Assembly (NCBI GenBank): GCA_033816765.1
Contig: CM066288.1
Span: 4,092,001-4,156,000 of the forward strand
Direction: 5' to 3'
Length of the DNA: 64,000 nt
DNA from: Nothopassalora personata
Taxonomy: Eukaryota > Ascomycota > Dothideomycetes > Mycosphaerellales > Mycosphaerellaceae
Part shown: piece by piece, positions 40,830 through 50,786 of the stretch
How the letters are laid out: each line of letters begins with the position of its first letter
Numbering within the stretch: position 1 is the first letter of the stretch
Position numbers and translations under genes: made by a program
Notes under the pieces: model-generated
Told to the model about the DNA's origin: nothing
What the model saw: only the letters and a program-made list of their open reading frames with translations
The model's database searches: none

Positions 40830-43028
40830 ATGGCCGCCCCAAGGAGCCTGGGCGGTGGACGTGTACTTGGGTCGGGCAAGGGCCTGGCGCCTCCATCACC
40901 AGCGACACCATCGACCGTCACGCCCAAGCACATCCAGCAGACAGTGCGCAGCCCCGGCCTGTTATCGCCGTCCGACAGCTCCGTGTCTTTGTCCTCGCAG
41001 ACTTCGAGTACACCGATATCGACAGACCATGAAGACCTCACCTCCCGCATCGCTCTTGATGAGCATGGCTCCGCGCAGGCAGCGGCCGCAGCCAGCAATC
41101 GCATGGTCTGTCCGATATGCAGTGAGGAGATGGTAGGCATGATGGAGAGAATTTTGTAGTAGGACAATCTGCTAACGGAAGCAGGTCACACTGTTGCAGC
41201 TAAACAGGTAGGTAGGGACATTCGTATACAACGCTTGAGCGAGGGCACATCTGATGGCGGAGCAGGCATATCGATGATAACCATGCCAACCTGGAAGAGG
41301 TCGAGCAAGATGAAGCAAAGACATGGTTCAAGCAGCAGATGACAAAGGCGAAGAAGTTCCAGCCGCTGGCACTCATAAATCAGAAGTTGCGCGGGCTAGA
41401 AGTCTTCGAGAGCAACCACGATATGTCTGCACCGATTCAGGCTATCCAGACAGCAGTGGCAGGTGTGAGGGAATCGTCGCCAGCTCCAGTGCCCGTTCGC
41501 AAGGAACCAGGGACGCCCGATCCGGATGAGGTCGTCACTCGAGCACATTGGCAGCGTCCCAGAGGCTTCGATGATTGTTCTGATCCGCTATGTGGGAAGC
41601 GCCTGGGAGCCGCAAATGGTCAAATCAACTGCCGGCACTGCGGCAAGCTGTTCTGCGAGGAGCACACCATGTATCAGATGAAGCTGTCTAGGTCTGCGAA
41701 GCATGAGCCTGTTCGTGGCTTGTGGTGTCGTGTCTGCGAGACATGCTACAAAAGTCGGGTGGGATACAATGATCATCATGGCTTCGAACGAGACCATACC
41801 GACTTCTTCAAAAGTGTAAGGCGAAAAACAGTCGACAAGCAGTACCTGGAAACAAGTCGCCTTGAGACCAGACTGACAAGACTCACTCAACTACTGGCAG
41901 ATCCTCCACCTCCGGACCAAAGTCAGAGCACCACAAATCTCCTCTGGTCATCCATATACGGCAACAAGCCGCACATACGGGCTCTCGAGCAGTCTATCGT
42001 ACCCTGGGAGGAAGATGCCAAAGTTGCGGAATGCCCGTTCTGTCAACAGCCGTTCTCACAGTACAGCCTACGGCGCCATCATTGTCGGATATGCGGCCGA
42101 GTAGTTTGTGGCGATCCGACCACGGGCTGTTCTAGCGACATTGGTCTTGATGTCGATAGTAGTGAGTCGACGAGGTTCCCGATGACACCGGCACTAAGAA
42201 CCAGCTGCTGATGTGTGTACAGGAAAGAACGGCGCCAAAATCGCTGTTGATGTACGCATGTGTAGAGATTGCCAAAGGACGATATTCAGCAAAGCCGACT
42301 TTGCTCGTGAGCTCAGCACGAAAACGGCGGACCAGCGTGCATACGATAACCTGCTGCAGTTCGAGCACGGCATACGTCTACTGCTGCCGAAATTTCAGCG
42401 ACTTCTGGCCCATCTACAAGACCCAGAGAATCCGCCAACACCAGCTCAACTTGCGGAAGCTTCGAAGATACGTAAGCGTTTAACAGATGCTTTCACGCAA
42501 TATGATGTCGCTTCACGCCGCATACGAGATTTACCTGCCACTAGTCCGACTCAAGAACAGCTTCAGAGGGCCATCTACTCGAAAGCTCTGACGTTCTTGC
42601 ATACACATATGCTGCCCTTGAAAGCACTACCCAAAATCCTCAAGCATGCAACGCCCAACGGTCTACGCAACCCTCCCATGGCGAGCAATGGAAAGCCGCA
42701 AGGAGCTCTAGCGGCGATCAATTACAATGCGATCACCAATGGAGGCGCAAGACCAGGCAGTAGTCGCACTAGCAGTGAGAGCTCCGTGGCAGTCACTGCG
42801 CTTGAAGCTGAAGAGAAGGAGCTGAAGAACAGACTGATCGTTCTTGAAGAGCAGAGGTTCTTTGTGTCGGAGATGATCGCTGATGCAAACAAGCGTCGCA
42901 GGTTCGACGAGGTGTCTGCCTTGTCGCAGAATGTTGAGGATCTCTCGAAGGAGATTGATCGGATTCAGAGCCAGATCTGCGCCATGGACTTTGCGGGAGC
43001 GTATGCTGCTGATGGTGTTATCAAGTGA
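40830..43028 (+). CDS. VAC1: FYVE-domain Rab5 effector VAC1/PEP7-like
   Basis: Tethering factor for Golgi-to-endosome traffic; binds PI3P, Vps21/Rab5 and the SNARE machinery. Four exons: 40830-41132, 41185-41207, 41266-42161 and 42223-43028; 675 aa. The 23-nt second exon completes the N-terminal C2H2 finger: VCPICSEEM, VTLLQLNR, HIDDNH. A FYVE-like region follows (CGKRLGAANGQINCRHCGKL then CEEHTMYQMKLSRSA). The second FYVE finger is CPFCQQPFSQYSLRRHHCRI with CGRVVC; the RRHHCR signature is exact. It crosses the third intron to MCRDCQRTIFSKADF. The C-terminus has a helical Rab-binding segment (LEAEEKELKNRLIVLEEQRF) and ends AGAYAADGVIK. The domain order fits Vac1 closely. Confidence 0.92.
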
Positions 43029-44114
43029 AGCCGAGGACACTGGTACTGGTACCCAACAATGTACTGCCGCATCGGTAACCGCTGGTTGAAGAGCATGCTT
43101 GACGTCTGCAGACCAGCTTCAGAGCATGCAGATCAAGGTGAAATACCTCACACCTACAGCTCGCTCGGGACAACGGCTGATATTGCCCACGATTGGTCGA
43201 CATTCATGATCACGGCATGTCTGGGGGTTTGCTGGTTCCCCGCATCTCAACGAGACACCTTTCTGACGTGCTGCACTATTAGTCGACTACACGTCGTCTG
43301 ATTCAGGTCGCGACCACAGGCAATGGCTACTGGGCCAGATCCTTGCAGTGGCCTCAATCCATGCTGCGAAGAAGTATTCGTTGAAGCGCCAAGGAAGGCG
43401 GGACAGACGCAAGCACCGCCCGTTCTCACATAAGGCCACCACGAATTCCGCCCCAGCTTTCAAGAGGACGCCACTACAATATATCGAATGGGTTGAAATC
43501 AGAAGTCGGCACGGTCTCCACGGCTTGTTGCAGCTTTTCCTCGCCGTTAACGGCTTGACCGGGCCAGAAACGGTCACGAGCCCAAGCGTCCCTCCGCTAC
43601 ATCCTCACCGAGCCGAGAGACTGAAGGACCCACCGAGCTGTGGTCTGGCGTAGTCTAGCTCTTGTCGCAGGGACAATCAAGGCTGGCGCGGACATCCGGC
43701 TTGCAGACGAAGTTGTTGGAATTGGTTGTACGGCCGACCATGTCCTTGGATTATAAAGTGATGCAGCGACTTGTATTCGTATATAGATACGTACAGAAGT
43801 GGCCTGACTTGGAACGCAACATAGCCTCTATTCCATCACCACCACCACCACAGTCCTCTGAGCAAGTCGCAGCGATACCCTTTCCGTGCGCTGCTAGGCG
43901 TTGCCAAGCGTGCTGTCTTCGGATCTGATAACGACGAGAAACCTTGGCTCTGCCTCTTCCGTTTCAAGGTCCTTCGTTGTTGTCACTCCGATGAAGCTTT
44001 TCCATGAGCAACTCACGATGGTGCTCACGTGATGGGCTCGTGCCACCAAGCAGGAGCGAGCGATGTGCTGCATCCTCAACAACCTCTTTATCTCATGCAT
44101 TCGACGGCATTATT
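43029..44114. other. 1.1-kb intergenic region
   Basis: Between two plus-strand genes. Open frames near 43290-43650 occur on both strands over the same bases and show no family; I do not call a gene. Confidence 0.4.
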
Positions 44115-45860
44115 ATGATGAAAACATTCATACTGACGGCATCTCTACTATACTACAGCTGTGCCACCGCCGAGAAACACTTTGTCGCGGAGAAACAGAA
44201 CCCGGAGGCACCGCCGCAATTCGACTGGGCAGGCATCACAGCCGCCGAGGAATTGGATTACCACCACCAATGCTACGCCGACTTTGAATGCTCCCGACTA
44301 ATACTCCCGCTGGACTGGAACAATGCCTCGAGTCCGCACAACATTTCTCTGGCCATCATCCGACTTCCGGCGAAAGTGCCCGAGTCGGATCCCACACATG
44401 GAGGCACTGTCATAACGAACCCCGGAGGCCCTGGCGGCTCTGGAGTCCAGCAGGCTTTGCAGTTGGCCAAGAAGCTACAGACACTACTCGACGGGCCCCA
44501 GTACTACGAGATCCTCTCATTCGACCCGCGAGGAGTGTTCCACAGCAAGCCGCACGCCTACTGCTTCGACTCGGTGTTTGACGCCGATGTCTGGTACGAG
44601 CAAAAGCGTGCCGCCGGTGGCCTGGACGACGGCGACTACTCCCTGAAATACAACTGGGCTCTCGAGAAGGCCCGCGCCAACCTCTGTGCCGAAGCCGAGA
44701 ATGGCAAGTTTGACGATGGCGAGAATCTGCGCAGCCACTTGTCTACAGCGTATGTTGCGCGGGACGTGCTGGAGATTGTCAAGAAGATCGACCGCCAGAG
44801 GCGTGTCAACTTTCGGGCTCTCGACCAGATCCCGCTGGGTGCAGTATTCCCCGAGACCTCGCCTAAGCTTCAGTACATTGGCACGTCATATGGGACCTTT
44901 CTTGGGCAGACGTTCGCTGCCATGTTCCCAGAGCACGTTGGGCGGATGGTACTCGACTCCAATCTAGACCCGGACAATTGGACTTCGCGATATGAGGCAA
45001 GCATTGATGATCATGGTAAGATCCGAGACCTGTTCTTCGAAACCTGCTTCGCTGGTGGCTCGGAGTGTGCTCTCTTCCGTGAGTACGACAAGAGCGTTGA
45101 AGACGTCAAGACGAGGTACGACGACATGATTGACTCACTTTACGAGCTTCCGGCATCGATCACTGGCCAAGGGCGCGCAACACCTATTGCTCCTGTAGAC
45201 ATCTATCAGGGCCTCTTCACAGCGACCTACCAGCCTTTGTGGTTCTTTAAGCTCTTTGCCGACTTCGTGAACAAGCTGGTCACCGGTGTCAACCCTGGTT
45301 CCCCTTTCTGGCAGCTACCTGTCCCAAACCGCGAGGCCTTCACAGACGAACTCTTGATCAACCAGTACATGGGAGGCGAAGTAGGTCCAGCTACACATTG
45401 CAGTGACGGTCCGAACCTCAGCAGTGAGAACCTTGCCGGCTACCAGACCTACCTAGCCAACCTCACGCATCGTTTTGGCTGGGCAGGTGCCATCCAAGCA
45501 GACTACAAGATCCCATGTTGGACTTGGCCAGCCGCTCTCCGAACAAAGTGGCGCTTTGAGGGACCCTGGAACACGTCTGTGCCCATATTGTTCGTCAACA
45601 ATAGACTTGATCCAGCGACCCCGATCAAGAATGCCAGGAAGATGGCCGCACAGTTCAACGGCAGTGTCTTGCTTGAGCAGGATGCAGCTGGGCACGGAGC
45701 TCTTTGGCCAGCGTCTGAGTGTATTTGGAGTAAGATCAAAAGCTACATGCAAGATGGTCACCTGCCAAAGGAAGGCATTGTGTGTCAAGCACTCTGCCGA
45801 CCGTTCGCAGAGGATGAATGCAAAGGTATCAACGCGGAGAATTACCACCTGATTGGTTGA
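44115..45860 (+). CDS. Secreted tripeptidyl-aminopeptidase-like alpha/beta hydrolase (S33 family)
   Basis: Predicted extracellular serine peptidase releasing N-terminal tripeptides. Single exon, 581 aa. ATG 44115 (or the next, 44118) begins a signal peptide (MMKTFILTASLLYYSCATA). The oxyanion region is TNPGGPGGSGVQQAL; the nucleophile elbow is GTSYGTFLG at about residue 256. The TAP-like C-terminal domain has VPILFVNNRLDPATPIKNAR, with the catalytic Asp at about 498, and the His in DAAGHGALWP near 526. Cysteines near the C-terminus (VCQALCRPF, DECKG) fit a secreted enzyme, as do N-glycosylation sequons such as NASS and NISL. The natural substrate is unknown. It is convergent with the first SLT-like gene, 127 bp apart. 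Confidence 0.9.
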   Translation: MMKTFILTASLLYYSCATAEKHFVAEKQNPEAPPQFDWAGITAAEELDYHHQCYADFECSRLILPLDWNNASSPHNISLAIIRLPAKVPESDPTHGGTVITNPGGPGGSGVQQALQLAKKLQTLLDGPQYYEILSFDPRGVFHSKPHAYCFDSVFDADVWYEQKRAAGGLDDGDYSLKYNWALEKARANLCAEAENGKFDDGENLRSHLSTAYVARDVLEIVKKIDRQRRVNFRALDQIPLGAVFPETSPKLQYIGTSYGTFLGQTFAAMFPEHVGRMVLDSNLDPDNWTSRYEASIDDHGKIRDLFFETCFAGGSECALFREYDKSVEDVKTRYDDMIDSLYELPASITGQGRATPIAPVDIYQGLFTATYQPLWFFKLFADFVNKLVTGVNPGSPFWQLPVPNREAFTDELLINQYMGGEVGPATHCSDGPNLSSENLAGYQTYLANLTHRFGWAGAIQADYKIPCWTWPAALRTKWRFEGPWNTSVPILFVNNRLDPATPIKNARKMAAQFNGSVLLEQDAAGHGALWPASECIWSKIKSYMQDGHLPKEGIVCQALCRPFAEDECKGINAENYHLIG

Positions 45861-45987
45861 TTGTGTGTGTATCTAGGATCGAGTACCTAAGTGCCACCGA
45901 ATACTCGTCAAGCATCTATTCCACGACCTGAGTTGCCTCTCCAGCTCCCGCCAGCATCGATTCCGATCACAATAACGTCCTCATCCT

Positions 45988-46803
45988 CTAGCAAGCCTCT
46001 CCTCTAAACAGCGCAGGATTGCCTCCAGCACGAGCACCAGTCGCATCCGTCAACCCTCTCAGTCGATTCGCCACATCACTGCTGTATGTGACCTGCGCTC
46101 CGCTCGCCATGCAAGACAAGTTGTCATGACAATCCGGGTGCATACTGTTTGGACCCGAATTGTACAACCTCGCAGCCCAGAAGTAGTTCGCCGGCTCAGA
46201 CCTGCCACTCTTCTCCATGAGACTCTTCAGGTTGATACCACTACCACCGTTCTGAACGCCTTGCATGATCATCCCCAGGATAGTGCCGTAGTCGCAGGGT
46301 CCGTCCGCCGCGCAGGAAGGACCACCGTGAGATTGCATTAGGCCTCGGTTCGGGCCTGAGTTGCCGTAAGAGGTGGTGGCTACGCGGATCTTCCCGCTCG
46401 ACTCTTGCATGATGATGGCGAGGATGAAGCGGGCGTCGATACCGGTTTCGCCCGCCGCTTGGTTGATTGCTTGTTTGATGAGGGGGATGTCGTCGGCGTG
46501 GCCTGGGTTGGAGGCGAGCATGTCTGGGTAGTTGAGTTCCCACCTGGAGGGCATGAGTCAACTGTATCGGAATCGTGTCGTGCCGCAGGAGGAGAAGAGT
46601 GCTTACATTTGGTCGAGGGACGGGATCCATTGGTCTTTGGATGGCCAGCCGCTGGCGACTGAGCCATCGCCTCGAAATGCTTGGTACGATGTCGCGGCTA
46701 CGGCATTCTCCCAGCGCGCCGACAGGTCGATTGGAGATGCTGCGGCGGCGGCGGCGAGGCTCAGGACGGCGACTCTCTTCAGGGTAGACATGTTGGAACC
46801 CAT
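45988..46803 (-). CDS. Secreted lysozyme/transglycosylase (SLT)-like protein, copy 1
   Basis: Two exons, 46607-46803 and 45988-46543, with a 63-nt GTAAGC...CTCCAG intron; 250 aa. The start at 46803 (or 46791) leads a signal peptide (MSTLKRVAVLSLAAAAAASP). A short mature N-terminal motif reads GDGSVASGWPSKDQWI. The lysozyme-like fold follows: FILAIIMQESSG places the probable catalytic Glu near residue 114, then PNRGLMQSHG, the GLMQ element of soluble lytic transglycosylases. The closing part is NYFWAARLYNSGPN. Cysteines (CAADGPC, HPDCHDNLSC, GEAC) suggest disulfides outside the cell. Bacterial enzymes of this fold cleave peptidoglycan; activity of the fungal form is inferred. Same strand and same architecture as 47583-48422. 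Confidence 0.83.
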
Positions 46804-47068
46804 TCTTATGTCTTGATGGTCTGAGATCTAGAATCTGGAGTCGGAAACCGGAAACTTGGATATGGTGCTTCGGTGTTGCGTTCTCGATCAGCAGGTAATC
46901 TTTCTTGGTCGGCTCTGGTCCACGGCGTGTCGTGTGTGATTTGGTCCCGGCGATTTCGCAAAGCAGATGGATGCATCATTTAAAGAATCGACCTGAGAAT
47001 GGGAATGAGGACACTCTCTTCAGACGAGAGAAAACTCCGTTCCAATCGTGTGCCTTCTGTATGGAGCA

Positions 47069-47118
47069 TGTGTGTGTGTGTGTGATGTGATGTGATGTGA
47101 TATGATTCTCTCTCTCTG
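47069..47118. repeat. GT / TGTGA / CT microsatellite
   Basis: A run of about eight TG units passes into several TGTGA units and then a short TC tract. Simple-sequence repeat in the upstream region of the first SLT-like gene. Confidence 0.9.
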
Positions 47119-47438
47119 AGGACAGCTTCTACCAAGGTTGAAGGGCTTACAAGTTACAGCCTGGCGCGTTGAAAACTTGACATGGTCATGTCTGTCATCC
47201 TGTGCTTTGCTCAGGCCTCCTAAAAACTACGAGCTACCTCGACTCGACCGGCAAAAATGTTGCGAGGAAATTTTCTCTCGCTCAGGGACCAATTTCCACG
47301 GCATCCATCTTGTACGGGCAGATCTGGTGGGACTTGTCGTCGCTTCATTCCAAATTTTCGTGATCATTACAATTTTTTTATGGTGCCACCACATGTCGTA
47401 GCCGTCTCGTTTCAAGCACAGCATAATGCTGCGGTGTT

Positions 47439-47461
47439 GGGGGGGGGGGTGGGGGGGGGGG
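47439..47461. repeat. Split homopolymer G(11)-T-G(11)
   Basis: Two runs of eleven G separated by a single T, followed by a T-rich run. It lies about 120 bp beyond the stop of SLT-like copy 2. The exact length is prone to sequencing and assembly error. Confidence 0.9.
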
Positions 47462-47582
47462 TTTCTTTTTTTCCAAGTTCCTCCCACCTTTCACCTTGTC
47501 GTAGTGTATGTACCTTGGTGAAATTGTCTAGCGTTGCACTTTCTCTTCGAGGACCAGCCACGAGTTCGCCGTGCTGCTTCTC

Positions 47583-48422
47583 CTATTGCCCACCCTGCCC
47601 CCCGACATAACCGACCAGCCTGTTGGCAATGTCACTGACATAACTCTGCGTCGCTCCCGGCGCACTCAGATCGCCATCCGGTCCAATGCTGTTGACTCCC
47701 GAGTTGTACTTCCTTGCCGCCTTGTAGTACTTGCTCACATCCGTCGCCCCGCACCCGTCCATCAGATCTTTGAGGTTGATGCCCTCGGACCCGGTCGCTG
47801 TCCCTTCTTCGATCATTGTGTTGATCATGGCCGCTGGACATGTGGTTTGGCCCGCGCACGTCCCTTTGCCGTTGTGGGTTTGCATCAGGCCTGGGTTGGA
47901 TCCCTGGGGGAACTGCGTTGTTTGCACGCGCACGTTGCCGTGGGATTCTTGGATCACGACGGCGAGGACGAGGCGGGGATCCATGTTGTGCTTTGTGGAG
48001 ACTTGTTCGATGGCGGCGTGGAGGTTCTCGTTGTCTTGGGGTGTGTTGGGCGAGTTGTCGATGAATGCGGCTTTGTTCTGCGTCCACATGTCGTTGTAGT
48101 CGATCCAGTCTGATTGGGAGGGCCAGCCTGCTGCTACGCTGCCGTTGCCGGTATAGTGTGTGTAGGTGACCTTGGGCAGGGGACTGTCGGGCAGGGGTGA
48201 GTCTGAAGGTCCTGATTCTGGTGGTCCTGATCCGGGAGGTGAAGGTAGCGAGGGCAGTGATCCGGTGGACACGATCATGTTGAACATGCCATTTCCGCTG
48301 TAGCCGATTCTGTTACTTGTTGTTGGCTGTGGCCGGGATAAGCTAATGGGAAATGCTGTGGTTGATGCCGCTAAGAGCGTGGTGAGCTTGAGTACATTCA
48401 TGTTGATCATCTTCATCAGCAT
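47583..48422 (-). CDS. Secreted lysozyme/transglycosylase (SLT)-like protein, copy 2
   Basis: Single exon; about 279 aa from ATG 48422, or from 48401, which gives a cleaner signal peptide (MNVLKLTTLLAASTTAFPIS). The frame is open to 48515 upstream but those codons do not look like secretory sequence. A Pro/Ser/Gly/Asp linker follows (PGSGPPESGPSDSPLPDSPL), then GNGSVAAGWPSQSDWI, the same motif as in copy 1. The core reads RLVLAVVIQESHG with the probable catalytic Glu near residue 160, NPGLMQTHNG, CAGQTTCPAAM and KYYKAARKYNSGVNS. Compared with copy 1 it has a long linker and no intron in this position. Paralogy is inferred from shared order of motifs. Substrate unknown. Confidence 0.82.
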   Translation of the reverse strand: MLMKMINMNVLKLTTLLAASTTAFPISLSRPQPTTSNRIGYSGNGMFNMIVSTGSLPSLPSPPGSGPPESGPSDSPLPDSPLPKVTYTHYTGNGSVAAGWPSQSDWIDYNDMWTQNKAAFIDNSPNTPQDNENLHAAIEQVSTKHNMDPRLVLAVVIQESHGNVRVQTTQFPQGSNPGLMQTHNGKGTCAGQTTCPAAMINTMIEEGTATGSEGINLKDLMDGCGATDVSKYYKAARKYNSGVNSIGPDGDLSAPGATQSYVSDIANRLVGYVGGQGGQ

Positions 48423-49215
48423 CTCAATCAGTTGATGTTTTGGTAGGAGGGCTGTCTTCAAGGTCTGTCGAATGTACCTATTACTGAAAGGAATCAGTGA
48501 AGTGTGGCTGTTCAATAAACTTGTTGGGGATACTTAGCGTGTGGTCAGTAGTTCTCGTATATCCTGTTCAGGCTGTATATAGATTTCGTAGAGCGATCTC
48601 AAGTCGTCGATCATAGACTATGATCGTTCGCTGGGGGTGGCGTTGCCCACCTTTAAGCACGAGGGAAGTTCACGTTTTGCTTGACATATCGTTGCGGCAA
48701 CCTCGCCATGGCGACCTTCCACATTGAGGTTGTCAGGCAATCAGAGGTACAATGGTGCTCGTTTTGCAACGGCCAGCCATTCTGGGTTTGTTGCTATCGC
48801 GCAGACAGGATTGCAGGTCAGCCGTTGCGGTACCAGATGCGTGACGAAGAATCATGGGGTCCGTGCGCACTAGAACGCCTGTTCAATTCACTTTCCCTTT
48901 CCGCGGTTTTCGGTCCGCCAGACGCGCTCCCACCAAAATTAGCAGTAGATACGTCTCTAAAGAATATAGCTCTTGTAGACCTTGTCGTTGGTATAGAGCC
49001 AGACTGTCGTCGTCCTAGGTGTTGTCTTGCCATGCCGCTAGCCCTTCGAAGTAGCAGTGTCGAAGGCTCTCTTAAGTGCGCTAGTCACTACCGCGTCTAG
49101 CTAGAAGGAAGGAAGTGGCGTATATAGCCGCTTCGCGTTATTTCTTGATACTGTGGTACTCTCTCCGCCGCATTTCTATCTGGGCGCGTTGATTTTCACT
49201 TTGTCGTCGTCCAAT
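48423..49215. other. Intergenic region with an AT-rich, repeat-like patch
   Basis: About 790 bp. The part from roughly 48890 to 49160 is richer in TA and TAG-type words than its surroundings (CTCTAAAGAATATAGCTCTT, GCGTCTAGCTAGAAGG) and may be a decayed transposon fragment. No intact gene was recognised. Confidence 0.35.
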
Positions 49216-50457
49216 TTACTGTATACCAAGCTTTTGAGCAATGCTCACATCAGGCTGGTAATACTTCCTCCAATCGTGTTCTTCAACGAAACCGAGCACC
49301 TCCCGAATCTTACGGTTGCTAAGTGGTGCTTCCCATTCTCCCATCTTCCTGGTGATCTTCACATTCGGGCAAGCCTCTTTCAAGAATTGCTCAGTCGGGA
49401 TCTTGGTGGTGATTGTTGTGTTCGTAGCGTTGAACACCTGGAAGCCGAGCTTGTCCTTCTTCACGCAAAGGTTACAGATTTGGCCAAGATCCCGAGCATC
49501 GATGTATGACCATGCGTTGCGCTTGCGGGTCATGGGATGGTTGACGTACACCTCGAAGTCGCCGTATTCATGAGGCTCAATCACGTTGCCGATGCGGAGA
49601 GCGTAGATATCTGCTCCGTACCTGCGTGCGAAAGTCCTTGCAGTCCGCTCGCCACAAAGCTTGCTCAGAGCATATGAATCCATTGGGTCGACATCGTAGT
49701 CCTCCTCTAGTGGGAACTGGTGGTAGTCATAGTCGCCTTCGGCGAAGCATACGCCATAAGTCGTCTCGGAGGACGCAATGATGATCTGATCGAACAGGAG
49801 GGTATTAGCGATATTCGAACACAACGTGGTTATGTCTCAGCAACTGGTGCTCAGTAGGGACAGAGGCTGGATTTCGTCTCAAACAGGCGATGCCTTCGCA
49901 ACCTTACCTTCTTGACGCCGAGTTTGCAGGCTGCCTCGATGACATTGTAGGTCGATGTGACATTGTCCGCAAAGCACTTGTTGTCAGGAACAATCATGTT
50001 CCGTGCGAAAGCACCGAAATGAATCACGGCATCTGGTGGCGGCTCAGGGTAGCCTTGCTCATAGCCAGCCATGGTGTAATGTGTGGTCAGCGCATTAAAG
50101 ACTTCCCCACAGTTTGTCAGGTCGGCCTTGAGAGTGAAGACAGCAGCATGCTTGTCTGGAAAATCGACCAAGTCCAGGTTCAAGACCTTTGCGGAAGTTC
50201 AGCATTGAGCCGGTCCAAGAAGGCGAGAGACAGCAGCATACCTTGTGTCCCTGCTTCTGCAGATATGGTATGACATGCCTTCCGGCTTTGCCTGAACCGC
50301 CTGTGAAGACAATTCGCTTGCCGCCTGAGCGAGCCTGCTGAGCTGAGCCTGCCAGGTGCTCAGGCTGTATGTCCGATCTGCCCGAAGTGATGCCATCGCC
50401 CGTAGCTGCGGCGGTTCCTTGTAGCAGGTCAAGGCCTGCGGGCATGCTGTGTTCCAT
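49216..50457 (-). CDS. NAD(P)-dependent epimerase/dehydratase (extended SDR)
   Basis: Rossmann-fold sugar-nucleotide-type epimerase or related dehydrogenase. Three exons: 50242-50457, 49908-50186 and 49216-49785; 354 aa, all joins in phase 0. The cofactor loop is VFTGGSGKAGRHVIPYL (GxxGxxG, about residues 50-60). The second exon gives VLNLDLVDFPDKHA and PDAVIHFGAFARN. The third gives IIIASSETTYGVC (catalytic Ser/Thr strand) and DSYALSKLCGE with the YxxxK pair at about residues 200-204. The C-terminal half has HPMTRKRNAWSYIDARDLGQ and NATNTTITTKIPTEQFL, typical of SDR epimerases. The N-terminal 45 residues are variable. The exact substrate cannot be read from sequence. Confidence 0.87.
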
Positions 50458-50786
50458 TTTGGGTGAGTGAGTAGTAGTCTTGGGGTTGTGTTGGCACGGT
50501 TGGGTAAAGAGGAAGAGGATGGAATCCAGTGAAAACTTTACCCTCCTTGAATTCGGCCATTGTGGTTACGATGATGGTCAATGTCCTCCGAAGGTCCATC
50601 GTCGTTGCTGACATCACCATATCACAGATATGGCATATGCGGCTCAAGCGAGCTGCACGTGTCGATGATCATCATCATCGGGGGAGCTCCCAAACTTGTC
50701 CCGGAGCAGCGACTTCACGACCTCCGCTGCAGCAGTCTACTTGTACCTCATCACTCAATGGAAGCATATCGAGCACTCGACATCAG
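50458..50786. promoter_or_regulatory. Bidirectional promoter region
   Basis: About 330 bp between the epimerase gene and the mitochondrial-type gene on opposite strands. The frame of the right-hand gene is open back to 50529 but that part looks non-coding. Confidence 0.4.

Larger units (their letters stand above)
46804..47582. other. Spacer between the two SLT-like genes
   Basis: About 780 bp holding the promoter of copy 1 and the 3' region of copy 2. It contains a GT/GATGT microsatellite and a long split G run, listed separately. No gene recognised. Confidence 0.5.

Noticed and set aside
48681..49100. 139-codon plus-strand frame
   Set aside because: It runs into the AT-rich patch, has no family resemblance and no start context or splice support.
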